From Tolypeutes matacus (lineage: Eukaryota > Chordata > Mammalia > Cingulata > Chlamyphoridae), in assembly GCA_026826555.1 (NCBI GenBank), contig JAKSZT010054581.1, forward strand, positions 1,789,052 through 1,853,051: a stretch of 64,000 nucleotides of DNA, written 5' to 3'. Each line of letters opens with the position of its first letter. Position 1 is the stretch's first letter. A model generated the notes under the pieces. The model was given only the letters and a program-made list of their open reading frames with translations. It was not told the DNA's origin and searched no databases. Made by a program: the position numbers and the translations under genes. This document shows positions 1 through 11,235 of this stretch, piece by piece.

Positions 1-1456
1 TGTCATGGCACACCAGACAACCGATAACACAGTGATAAAGGGAAGGAAAAAGGGAAAAAAGAAAAGAGAAAGGAAAAAAAATGGAAAAAAAATATTTTAA
101 AGGCATTTCCGTTGCTTTTATGCCCATTTTTTGAATGTCCCAATTCACTAATTATATTTTATTTTGTTTTGTTCTTTGTTTGATTATTTGTTTTTTTTTC
201 CTTCCCTCTTTTTTCTTTTTTTTTCCCCTGAGTTTCCTTATGTTTGTCTCTTGCATGTAAGCTTATCACACTTGTTTCTTTTTCCTAGTAAGTGTATTTG
301 ATTATTTTAAGGACTAAATGTTCATGGAGGATTTGGATCACAGAAGGGTTACAATGGGTACTGCAGGGAATTATTGGGGGGGGTGTCTGAGGGGGGTTTC
401 ATGGGGATTGGTTCATCCGAATATACGTGAAAGATATACAAAATCATTCAAAGGATTGGGGGATGGGGCATGGTCACGATGGGTGGATAATCACACAATA
501 AATGAGGGAATCTGAATTCCTAGCCTGGAGAGCTCTGCCACAGTCTCCAAGGGAGCACCAATAGTCCTCTGAGTGTAGGGATACTGCCTGTCAAAATAGG
601 ATGACCGACTGATATGTTTTTTTTCTTATTGATAACTACCCTTGTGAGTCATTGCTCTTGTAAATGAGACTTAGCCTGCAGTTGTAGGGTGCCTAAGGGT
701 TGCCACCTGAGAGCCTCCTTGTTGCTCAAATGTGGCCTCTCTCTAAGCCAAACTCTGCATATGATTGCATTACCTTCCTCCCAACGTGGGACATGACTCC
801 TGGGGATGAGCCTCCCTGGCAATGAGGGATTAATACCAAGTGCCAACTGGCAAGACAACTGGAAAAAGACCTTGAATAAAAGGGGGAAATGGTAAAGACA
901 AATGAGTTCAAGTGGCTAAGAGACTTCAAAGAGAGTTGGGAGGTCATCCCAGAGGTAACTCTTATGCACACCTCAGTAGGAGCTCATAGAACATCTAAGT
1001 GCCTATCACCCCACTCAGTGGGGTTCCTGAGAGCTCCGGAGACACCCTGGTCCTTTATAACGGGGAATAGCCCCAGAGACTGATGCCTTATCAGTGGATT
1101 CTATTTTGGAATCTGTTCTCCTGAGAGTGACAGAATTAGACTCAAATAAGTCCTCCGTGCACATGGTTCACCAGTCCCTTCTATTCAAACATATATGTGA
1201 TGCTGGAGTTTTTAGGTATACTTCCAGAGACTGGAGCCTTCCGCCTACCTATGTGCCAGGTGTGCATGAAATATAGGTGATGCTGCATCTCCTACCCTAC
1301 AGCTCAATGGACTCATCCAAGTCACCTGGTGAGGAGACAACGATGGGTAATGTCCATCCCAGGGAATGGAGACGGCCAGCATCTGCAGACAGGATCATCC
1401 CACCCACCGTATCCATGGGATATAAGCCCTCTCTCACTTGGAGTTGGAGTGGACAT
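1..1456 (+). repeat. L1 3' UTR copy 1 (long non-coding unit)
   Basis: This stretch matches 2304-3846, 62160-63450 and, on the other strand, parts of 25000-25701 and 33856-35340. The minus-strand copy follows directly on an L1 ORF2 C-terminus (stop at 35557), so I read the unit as the 3' UTR of the local L1 family. It enters the window already inside the unit and runs into the N gap before its 3' end. A G-rich block lies at 376-406. The short ORFs in it recur in other copies but are probably not coding. Confidence 0.8.
376..406 (+). other. G-rich tract, possible G-quadruplex
   Basis: Runs of 8, 6 and 4 G are separated by 7- and 6-base spacers; the 8-G run can supply two stacks. The same block recurs at 2671-2700, at 62374-62403, and as C-runs on the other strand at 34599-34627. 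G-rich polypurine tracts are a known feature of mammalian L1 3' UTRs. Folding is inferred only. Confidence 0.55.
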
Positions 1457-1856
1457 NNNNNNNNNNNNNNNNNNNNNNNNNNNNNNNNNNNNNNNNNNNN
1501 NNNNNNNNNNNNNNNNNNNNNNNNNNNNNNNNNNNNNNNNNNNNNNNNNNNNNNNNNNNNNNNNNNNNNNNNNNNNNNNNNNNNNNNNNNNNNNNNNNNN
1601 NNNNNNNNNNNNNNNNNNNNNNNNNNNNNNNNNNNNNNNNNNNNNNNNNNNNNNNNNNNNNNNNNNNNNNNNNNNNNNNNNNNNNNNNNNNNNNNNNNNN
1701 NNNNNNNNNNNNNNNNNNNNNNNNNNNNNNNNNNNNNNNNNNNNNNNNNNNNNNNNNNNNNNNNNNNNNNNNNNNNNNNNNNNNNNNNNNNNNNNNNNNN
1801 NNNNNNNNNNNNNNNNNNNNNNNNNNNNNNNNNNNNNNNNNNNNNNNNNNNNNNNN
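1457..1856. other. Assembly gap (400 N)
   Basis: Exactly 400 N, the same length as the second gap, so the size is probably nominal. It must hide the 3' end of L1 3' UTR copy 1 (about 600 bp judged from copy 2) and the start of copy 2. The true distance is therefore probably larger than 400. Confidence 0.95.
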
Positions 1857-2670
1857 AAATCCCCAGGGCATGTAACTGTGAATCTTGACATTCCATGGGT
1901 TTGGAGAGGGGGGTATCATGGGCCGTGGGGGGCTGGGGACAAGGGAACAGTCCAGATATAATGGGTTGTTTGGTGGTCATGGGAAGGTTTTTCATTACCT
2001 TACAGTAATGGACACAGGACATGGTAAATATCAGCAAAATTATTAAACTGTATCATCTAAATTGTAAACCATATTGTAAATCACTGACAATGTTTAGTTG
2101 CTATATTTTGCTATCTGCATAACAGTTATAACCATGCTAACAACCAAAAAAAAAAGGGGGCGGAGTTAATATAGGGTGGGGAAGGGGGGCTGGTTTGGTA
2201 TCTAGGAGTCTCCGGCACTCAGTGTGTGACTTTTCTGTGACCTAAACTTCTTTGAAAATTAAATGAAAAATTGGGAGACAATGGGGATTGAGAGGAGGAA
2301 GGTGTCATGGCACACCAGACATCCGATAACAAAGTGATAAAGGGAAGGAAAAAAGGGAAAAGAGAAAAGAGAAAGGAAAAAAAAATGAATATATATATAA
2401 ATATATATTTTAAAGGCATTTCATTTTCTTTTTTGCCCATTTTTTGAATGTCCCAATCCACTAATTATATTTTATTTTGTTTTGTTCTTTGTTTGATTAT
2501 TTGTTTTATTTCCTTCTCTCTTTTTTTTTTCCCCTGAGTTTCCTTATGTTTGTCTCTTGCATGTACGCTTGTCACACTTGTTTCTCTTTACTAGTAAGTG
2601 TATTTGATTATTTTATGGACTAAATGTTCATGGAGGATGTGGATCACAGAAGGGTTACAATGGGTACTGC

Positions 2671-2700
2671 GGGGGATTATTGGGGGGGGGATTCATGGGG
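2671..2700 (+). other. G-rich tract, possible G-quadruplex
   Basis: G5, G9 and G4 runs are separated by six-base spacers. It occupies the same position in the unit as 376-406 and 62374-62403. The copies differ in run lengths and in the intervening bases but all keep enough G-runs for a four-stack structure. Confidence 0.5.
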
Positions 2701-3153
2701 ATTGGTTCATCTGAATATACATGAAAGATATACAAAATCATTCAAAAGATCAGGGGACGGGGCATGGTCCCGATGTGTGGATAATCACACAATAAGTGAG
2801 GGAATCTGAATTCCTAGCCTGGAGAGCTCTGCCACAGTCTCCAAGGGAACAACAATTGTACTCTGAGTGTAGGGACAGTGCCTGTCAAAATAGGATGACA
2901 CACTGATTTTTTTTTTATTATTATTTTTTATTGATGACTACCCTTGTGAGTCTTTGCTCTTGTAAATGAGACTTAGCCTGCAGTTGTGGGGAGCCTAAGG
3001 CTTGCCACCTGAGAGCCTCCTTGTTGCTCAAATGTGGCCTCTCTCTAAGCCAAACTCAGCATATGATTGCATTACCTTCCCCCCAACGTGGGACATGACT
3101 CCTGGGGATTAGCCTCCCTGGCAACGAGGGATTAATACCAAGTGCCAACTGGC

Positions 3154-3226
3154 AGCTTTGCACAGTGGCGGTATTGTAGCCAATGAGGTTTATACGAGGT
3201 ACGATTATTGCTAATTGAAAACTTTT
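3154..3226 (+). pseudogene. RNU4 pseudogene: 3'-truncated U4 snRNA retropseudogene
   Basis: About 73 bp match the 5' part of U4 spliceosomal snRNA, from its first bases (AGCTTTGCACAGTGG) through the loop and the run ending in ACTTTT. The rest of U4 is missing and there is no poly(A) tail. It is bounded by direct repeats of about 17 bp (3138-3154 and 3228-3244, sharing CCAAGTGCCAACTGGC), and the empty site can be seen in the sister L1 3' UTR copies (for example near 835-852). There are a few substitutions relative to U4. It resembles the known tailless, 3'-truncated class of snRNA retropseudogenes. It cannot act as a spliceosomal RNA because the 3' stem-loop and Sm site are absent. Confidence 0.9.
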
Positions 3227-4459
3227 GCCAAGTGCCAACTGGCAACACAACTGGAAAAAGACCTTGAATAAAAGGGGGAAAGGTAAAGACAAATGAGTTC
3301 AAGCGGCTAAGCGACTTCAAAGAGAGTCGGGAGGTCATCCCAGAGGTAACTCTTACGCACACCTCAGTAGGAGCTCATAGAACATCTAACTGCCTATCAC
3401 CCCACTCAGTGGGGTTCCTGAGAGCTCCGGAGACACCCTGGTCCTATATAATGGGGAATAGCCCCAGAGACTGATGCCTTATCAGTGGGTTCTATTTTTG
3501 AATCTGTGCTCCTGAGAGTGACAGAATTAGACTCAAATAAGTCCTCCCTGCACATGGTTCACCAGTCCCTTCTATTCAAACCTATATGCGATGCTGGAGT
3601 TTTTAGGTATGCTTCCAGAGACTGGAGCCTCCCGCCTACCTATGTGCCAGGTGTGCATGAAATCTAGGTGGAGCTGCAACTCCTACCCTATAGCTCAGTG
3701 GACTCATCCAAGTCACCTGTTGAGGAGACAACGATGGGCAATGGCCATCCCAGGGAATGGAGAGGGCCTGCATCTGCAGGCAGGATCACCCACCCACCAT
3801 ATCCATGGAATATAAGCCCTCTCTCCCTTGGAGTTGGAGTGGACATCACCATCCCAGTCGCCTCTGGATTGGGGGAAGAACTATGGACTAGAGTGGACTT
3901 GATGGTATTCTCTTGTTCACATATGGTGATTCTAGCAATGCAAGAAATTATAACAATGAGGTGGAGCCAGTGGCCACTTGACACTTTTGGGGTAGGGAGG
4001 GGATGAGCAGTTGAAAAACAGTGGCTTCTTTGGGAGTTGGAGGTTGTCCTGAGTACTGTTGTGGCAACGGATGTAGGCCATTTTAAATCAGCACACACCA
4101 CTCAGAACTGAGTGGGAGAGAGTGTGGTCTACATTGTGAACTGTGGTCTATGGTTAGTGGCAAGGCTCCAGGATGTGTAAGTTCATTGAGAGTGGTGGGC
4201 CACACTGTGGGAGATGTTTGTGTGGGATGTGATGGGAGGTGTGGGAGGTGGGCAACATGGGAATCCCAGTGGGTTCCATGTAATATTTTGGGTAATCTAA
4301 GCACCTCTTAAAATATATGTATATTTATATATATAAACAACATTTTTGTAAGCAAATACACATATATGCATATATATTTATATATCATTTTGCAAATGTT
4401 TGTATGTATTGTGAGAATTTTTATTTTTACCCATAAAAAATATATATATATGTATATAT

Positions 4460-5430
4460 ATTGAAGATGCCAATTCCACCCAAAGTTATGTAGAACCTCA
4501 AAGCAATTCCAACAGAATTCATAGCAGAAATAGAAAATCCATTCATCAAATTTATATGGAAGGATAAGGGGTCTTGGATAGTCAAACCATCTTGAAAAAG
4601 AAGTAAAAATTTCAAGGATTTGCATTGTTATCAATCACCATATTGCTAGTAGAGGGACAAAAGTATAGACCAATGGAATCAAGTTGAGAATGCAGAAGTA
4701 AATCCTTGCACCTTTGTACAATTGAACTTTGACCAAGGTGATAAGTTGAATCAGAGGAGAATGATTAGCGTCTTTAAAACAACTGTTGTGAAGAGAACTA
4801 AATAGCCATAAGCAAAATAATGAACACTGCCTCATACCTTATACAAATATTAACTTACAATGGGTCAAAGACTTAAATATCAATCTTGAAAATCCTGGAA
4901 GAAAACAGGGAAACATAGCCAGAAACCTGTGTTATGAAGTGGTTCTTAGGCGTCACACAAAACACAAGCAACAAAAATAAATAAATGGGACAACACCAAA
5001 CTTATAAATTTTTGTCCATTCAAGGATTTTACCAAGAAAATATAAAGACAGAATGGGAGAAAGATATTTGGAAACTATATATATAAGATTTTAATATCCA
5101 CAATAGGTAAAGAACATCTGCAACTCAACAACATAAAGATTCATTACTCAGTTGAAAATGGGGCATAGATCTGAGAAGAAATTTCCCTGAATCAGATAAA
5201 CAAATTGGTAATAATCATATGAAAATATCCTCAATATCAATAGTCATCAGGACACTGCAGATCAAAACCACAATTAGATACCACCAATATCCACAGAAAT
5301 GGCTACTATTAAAATTTGATGAGGGCAATATAAAAATCGCTTCAAGTTCTCTGAAAGATATAGGCACCTCTCAAGATATTCACACCAAAGACTAGTCTTT
5401 TCCATATGATGGCATTATTAAATTTAGTTT
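4460..5430 (+). mobile_element. L1 ORF2 3' fragment, degenerate
   Basis: In broken frames this resembles the C-terminal third of L1 ORF2. It includes the segment around the phrase for 'fatty' and lysine-rich residues near 4540-4570, a stretch like the 'DQWNRI' region near 4665-4690, and later the region before the ORF2 end (5150-5320). It has many stops and indels and lies directly behind the A-run of L1 3' UTR copy 2. Confidence 0.65.
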
Positions 5431-6120
5431 AAAATACCTCAAATATTTTAAAAAATGACAATGTGGAATTTATTTTAAGAATAATGTATGAATTTATCAA
5501 AAGTGGTATTGGGTATAAAAAAACACAGATAAGTAAAATTCACTAGTGTAGATGTAAAAAAAAGCAAAATATACAATCAAATAAAAATGATATAAGCTAG
5601 ATAATTTTAGGCAAATATATTAAGCATAAGTTAAACTTTAGGAATTCATTTTTAATAATTCTTTGACCCATTAATTTCTTGCTTGAGAACTCAAAACATC
5701 TGCTGAAAATTCTACCTAGGAAAATATTAATCTCTCCATTCCACAGACTATATGTGATTTGGTTTATGAACAGGGGCACCATAGAATAAAACATGGGTAC
5801 ATGTGTATATGGCTTTGTTCCACATTTTGTTACAAGCTTCCAAAGAACACATACTAAGCTCCTTTGAAAATATATAAATATATGACTTAATCAGAAAATC
5901 AGACTATACTCAGGCAATGGAAGCACATATAGCCAGTACAGAAGACTCAGAAAATTAAACATTTGGAGAGAATATCTGAAAAAAATTGAGGTATATCATA
6001 TAAATATTGGTAGGTCACATTTAATTATGTTAAAGGAAACCTGAATATTGCCCCAGGATTATGGACATACCTCTAATTAATACATGATGATGGACAAGTG
6101 TGTAATAAACCAAAATCTCT
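5431..6120. other. AT-rich DNA, nothing recognised
   Basis: I see no gene, RNA or clear repeat here. It is probably old, decayed repeat or unique intergenic sequence. Confidence 0.5.
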
Positions 6121-6720
6121 TTATTTTTATAGAAGTGTAGAATTCATAAGGGATACAAGCAGTGGAAGAATTCATAAAAGATTCAAGCAATGTTAGAAAT
6201 TACATTGGAATCATTAAATTGGAGAATTACATTGGAATTATATTAGAGAATTACATTGGAAGAATTACATTGGAGAATTACATTGAAAAATTCAAGAATT
6301 CGTAAGAGATTCAAGCAATGGAAGAAATTACAACATTAATGTGGAGACAGTGGCCATTAGATGCTCTGGGGGCAGGGAGAGGAAAAAGCAGTTGGAATAC
6401 AGGGACTTTTTTGGGACTTGGGAATTGCCCTGAGTAACAGTGCAATGACAGAAAAAGGCCATTTTATATCATCATATAACATGTAGAACTGTGTGGGAGA
6501 CAGTGTGGTCTACAATGTGAATTATGGTCCATGCTTAATGGCAAAGCCCCAGGATGTGTTTATCCATTGCAGGTGATGTGCCACACTAATGAAGGATGTT
6601 TAGGTATGAGGTTGTGGGAGATATGGGAGGTAGGACATATGGGAATCCCTATATTTTTTGGATAACATTTATGTAATCTAAGAATCTTTTAAAAAATAAA
6701 AAATAATTAAATTAAAATAA
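6121..6720 (+). repeat. L1 3' UTR 3'-end copy with internal minisatellite
   Basis: From about 6320 to 6700 this aligns with 3925-4330, the last few hundred bases of the long L1 3' UTR, and ends in an A-rich tail near 6690-6720. It is more diverged than copies 1 and 2. Upstream, 6140-6335 is a local expansion of short units (see separate entry). Confidence 0.7.
6140..6335 (+). repeat. Minisatellite-like imperfect repeats
   Basis: Units related to ATTCAAGCAATGGAAGAA (three copies) and GAATTACATTGGA (about five copies) alternate here. The outermost unit matches ordinary L1 3' UTR sequence (compare 3935-3955), so the array appears to be a local expansion of that sequence. Confidence 0.7.
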
Positions 6721-7560
6721 ATAAAGTATGTTAGAGAAAAAAAAATAGCATACTTGTAGCAGCAATACATAACAAAGTATACTACCTGAAGCTTCCTGTA
6801 CTTTTGAAAACATAATTAATAGAATTAATATGGCCTCTATTCTCAATTTTTTGGCACTATGGAATTTTGTGGCCCATTAAACTCTTAAAAATATTGAAGA
6901 CCCAATTGAATAATGTGGCATATATATGTGCCTATACATATTGAATATTAAGATATTAGAAATTAAAAGTGATACAAGTATAAATACTTATTTAATTTCT
7001 TAAAACTAATGAATTCTTTATATATCAATGCATTAATACATTAATGTATTTTGTGCAAAATGGGGTCATTTCTAAAACCTCTCCTGTTAGGAAAGAAATG
7101 GAATCTCTTATCTGCTTCTTCATTCATACTATGAAGAAAATATGGTCACACACAGATATATTGCTAAAAATGAGAAGAAGGATTTGAGTAGGACTTTTAA
7201 TCATTAATATACTTTCCTAATACTAATATTCCACAAGAAATGGAATAAGTGGTGATATATAAAGAATAATTTCAGTTTATAGTCTGAGACCATATTAAAG
7301 AACTTTCATCTTATGTAAAATTTAAATCCATTAATTAAAAGTATTGAATTTTTTCACACTCATGCATGATTTTGTAGCACCATATATTGTTCATCTAGAA
7401 ACTATTGGTTTACATAGAGATGGTGAAATTTCAAATATGAAACATTTCTTATGCAATAAAAAAAACACATTTATTTATATAACTAACCATTCTATTGTAT
7501 AAGTCTTTAAGCATTGGGAGGCTTCAAAGTTTATGTAGGGGATAATTTTTCTAAAATTTT
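6721..7560. other. AT-rich DNA, nothing recognised
   Basis: No coding region or clear repeat family is visible. Confidence 0.45.
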
Positions 7561-8230
7561 AGTTTTAATGAAACCCAAATTTTATCATTTGCATCTAATT
7601 TTTTAATTTTTTTCTTTACAATAATTTTGATAGTTGGAGTCTTTCAATAAACTTTTATTTCATTACTGATATTTGATTTTGTTCTATTTAATTCCTGATA
7701 AATCCAAATAGAATTTAATCAATTTGGTAGAACTTTTCAAAGAGAAACAAACACTTTGATTCTGTTAGCTTTTCCTTTTCTTTGTCTATTTTTTATATCA
7801 TTGATTTCTTCTCTTTCCTTCACTATTCTCTTCCATCCACTTACTAAAGGATCACTTTCTTCCCTGGTTTTTTCAGTTATAAATGGTGGCCATTGTCTTT
7901 AGAACTTTCTCCTTTTCTAGTATAAGCATTTACAATTTTACAGTTCTCTCTATGCACAGCTTTCCTCCCCCTATTCTATCAACTTTTATGTATTATATTT
8001 CCTCTATCATTGAATTAAAAATATGTTTAATTCCTTGTGATTTTTTGATGCAAAAATTGCTTAAATGTATTTTACATTATTTAAAATGTCTATCTCATTG
8101 ATTTCTAATTTAATTAGACAGAGAACATATTCTGCAAAATTTAATACTTTTAAATTCATGCAGACATGATAAATGGCTCAGTATGTTTTGCACTTTGTAA
8201 ATTCTTTAAGAAAAATTAATTTCAAACAGA
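7561..8230 (-). mobile_element. Old L1 ORF2 fragment (endonuclease/linker part)
   Basis: Read on the minus strand, this resembles the ORF2 region around the endonuclease-to-linker part of old mammalian L1, including the stretch that usually precedes the 'SDH' endonuclease motif. It is strongly degenerate with no long frame. Confidence 0.5.
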
Positions 8231-10800
8231 ATGATAAACTAGTACCTAACTCCAGAGTATCAAAATTAAAAATTCTATCAATACAAAATTATGGTAATGA
8301 TCAGATCAACTTAACTTCTAATGCATTTTAGATATAATGTTATATTATTTCATAAAGTATCTAGCAGTTTTTGATAAAACTAAATATCTTCTGTTAGTAT
8401 GGTCTTCATTATGTATCCCAAGAGAACTAAATGCAATCATGAAAAAAAATATGTAGGAGAACATTCAAAGGAGCGTTATTCATCCTAAATTAAAAAATAA
8501 GAAAGGTGCAAGTATCCGATAAAGGGAAAAGTATAAACATCTGTGAATAATTTATACAATATTATATTACTCAGATTTTAAAAAGGGCTATGGATACGCC
8601 CAAGAACATAGATCAATCTCAAAATATTAATTAGAATTTTAAAATATTTACACAAAGGAAGGACTATTACATGCTGTAGTTTAACAAAAAACTTAGAGCA
8701 AGAAAATCCACAAATGAATAAATAAAGAGACTAATTGTTTTTCTTAGTAAGGAGGACAATATGAATATTTTTTAGGAAAATTGGAGGAAATATGATGGTA
8801 AAATGCTTTATTTTCTTGGGGATGGGGTTATAGGGGTGGTTATGCTTCTCAACACCATTGGATATATAAAATTAATGTTCATGCATGTAACTGCTTCTAA
8901 ATGTTGCCTAAAATTAAAAAAACACAAAATTGATTTCAGTTAATTATAGGAATGCAGACTTGTTTAGGAATGAACAGATTTGATGAATGCAACTTACTTG
9001 AAAAGCAAGTAATTAAAAATAAATATATATATGGATAGATGAAAAGAATGATGCATATGTGAAGAGATATATGATAAAGCAAATTGGTCATAGCATAATT
9101 TGAGATAAAGTGATGAGTATGTATGTATTCTCTCTATAATTATTTCATCATTTATATATGATATTTTCTCTGAATGAAATGAAAAAAATGTATGAATTGA
9201 AATAAATTAACACTTTTTAATATATGTGGCATGTCCACTGATAAATAAGCAACAATTACTGATTTTAAATTTTAGAACTCTGGATTTATTAAAGATAGAT
9301 AGATATAATTAGGAATTCTACATAGCAAAACTGATAGGATGAAGTTAACTTTCTCTTCTAAATATGCAACATTTCATAACATTTTCCTTACAATTATCTT
9401 AAAGTCAAAACTTTTAAAAAGCATTCTGTATAAGGAGGATTTTAAAGAACAAAATGAATATCATGTTATAAATGAATATATTATATAATGTCATAATTAA
9501 TAAAAAAATACTCTAAAGTACATTTCTATGAAAAGCACATAGTCATCTGAACAATTTGGCATTTGTAAGTGTTCAATGTTAATGCACAATGCAGTTAGAC
9601 AATGAGTATATTAGGTGTATTAGATAATTGTGAAAATAATGTTATTTCCTAAAACATGATATGAAAATAAAATATTTTTATCCAGTAGATTTAAATCTTA
9701 GCTATTCATCCTTCCTTTGTAATCTTCTTATTGAAAATTCTCCATGCACTATAATATAAAAATGTTTTAAACATTGGAATATATGCATTGAGTAAAGAAA
9801 CACAAAAACAGGTATAATAGGCATATTGTATTTGAAATACATATTAAATGACCTCACAACTTATGTACATTACAATAATTTATATCACATGAAAGCTGGT
9901 CTGTATTATTAATTTAAAAATTACAGTGATTTAGAATATAAAATTTAATTTCATGTTCTTGTTTAGACCCAGCAATTACAAATACAAAAAAAAGTAAAGC
10001 AGTATTTTACCCTTGAGATATATGTTTATTTAATCTATCATGTCTCCCTATTTATCTAGCTATCTAGCTATCTAGCTACCTATTTCTGTATATCTATCAT
10101 ATCTAAGGCTATGTATGTACATGTGTGCTTTTGTGTGTGCATGTGAAGATGTGTGTGATTATATGGTTATAGTAATGTATTCATTTTTTTCTGGCTGAAT
10201 TGAAAAATATTGCTAATGAATAATATAAGTTTAAAAAGCGAAAGAGTGGAAATATCCTTAAGGTGTGAAATTCAAAATCAAATATGGGTGAGACCCTGAA
10301 ATGCATGGCAGAAATATAGAGACAAATAGAAACAGACACATTGGTTGAAGAGATAAATTTTCATAGGGCAGCATCTCATCCCTAGGTGAGCACAAGGCTC
10401 TAACTCCAAATCCAAAGAGCACCAGACATTACACCAAAGAAAGTGAAAGGAAAAAAAAAAAAAGAAAAAAGAATACTGAATTATTTTTTGTTTGTTTTTT
10501 GAGTGCATATTTATTAGCATTTCTCAGTAGACATTTTAGTACATTATGATGCCATCTCCACCTTTACCATCAGGTCAATTCTGCAAGTTCACTTGTATCA
10601 TATGACTTAGCCTCAGACCTCATTTCCTTATAAATATCACAGGTCATGGGAAATAACACAATCACAGCATAATGCTTTTAATAAAGAAAACATTATATAA
10701 GGTAATTAGGTATATGTATATGCTCACATAAAAAAAATTGTATCTACACTTTTGCATGCACAAATGGAATGTTTCAAGGAAATGTAGAGGTAATTAAAAA
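8231..10800. other. AT-rich intergenic DNA with simple repeats
   Basis: 8400-8900 has an L1-like flavour on the plus strand but I cannot place it. A tetranucleotide/hexanucleotide array of the CTAT/TAGC type lies at about 10035-10100, and a TG-rich stretch at 10110-10160. No gene is seen. The ORF at 10278-10520 ends in A/T homopolymers and has no recognisable domain. Confidence 0.5.
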
Positions 10801-11235
10801 TATACCAGTTTAATAAACTCAGAGGAATATCTATATGTGTATATGTATATACATAAATATATCTGAAGTATGAATAGGGTGTGATGGAAAATGTATAATG
10901 AGATGATAAATCTTTCAGACATATATAATGACTGAAATAAGTGAAAAATAAGAGAAGTAATCAGTGACTAGAAAACTTAGAGTACTAATGATATCAAATG
11001 TAAGATATGGACTATAGTTAGTAAGATTTTGATGATATTTTTTTCATAATTTTTAAAAAATGGCTCAAAACAATGCAAGGTGTTGGTGGTGGGTTGATGT
11101 ATGGGATCCTTGTATGATGTTATACATGTTTGTTTTGTAAGTTCATAATTTTTACTATATACTTATTGTTTATGTATGTTCATGTATGAATGATATATTT
11201 CAGTAAAATTTTTAGAAATCTAAAAAAAGATAAAA
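10801..11235 (+). mobile_element. Old L1 3' UTR end
   Basis: This shares a block (near 10985-11160) with 55447-56021, including a GGTGTTGGTGGTGGG stretch followed by a TGTATGGGA element and an A-rich end. It matches the 3' terminus of an older L1 subfamily distinct from the long-3' UTR family. Confidence 0.6.

Larger units (their letters stand above)
1857..4440 (+). repeat. L1 3' UTR copy 2, with 3' end
   Basis: This copy starts inside the gap and runs to the family's 3' terminus: a GC-richer block, then an AT-rich tail of about 130 bp ending in an A-run near 4434-4440. Its first bases correspond to about 35340 in the minus-strand L1, some 220 bp past the ORF2 stop. It is therefore nearly a whole 3' UTR of about 2.5 kb. 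A U4 pseudogene was inserted at 3154. Low-complexity purine and pyrimidine runs occur near 2340-2400 and 2460-2540. Confidence 0.8.

Noticed and set aside
1277..2037. Long ORFs of 145-246 codons across 1277-2037 on both strands
   Set aside because: They are open only because the N gap has no stop codons.
3154..3226. A working U4 snRNA gene
   Set aside because: The 3' half, including the Sm site, is missing and it has flanking target duplications, so it is a retropseudogene.
7883..8101. 72-codon ORF as a small gene
   Set aside because: It is antisense to a degenerate L1 ORF2 fragment; composition and context give no support.
10035..10100. CRISPR-like short repeats
   Set aside because: A simple tetranucleotide-type microsatellite with no spacers, in a mammalian genome.
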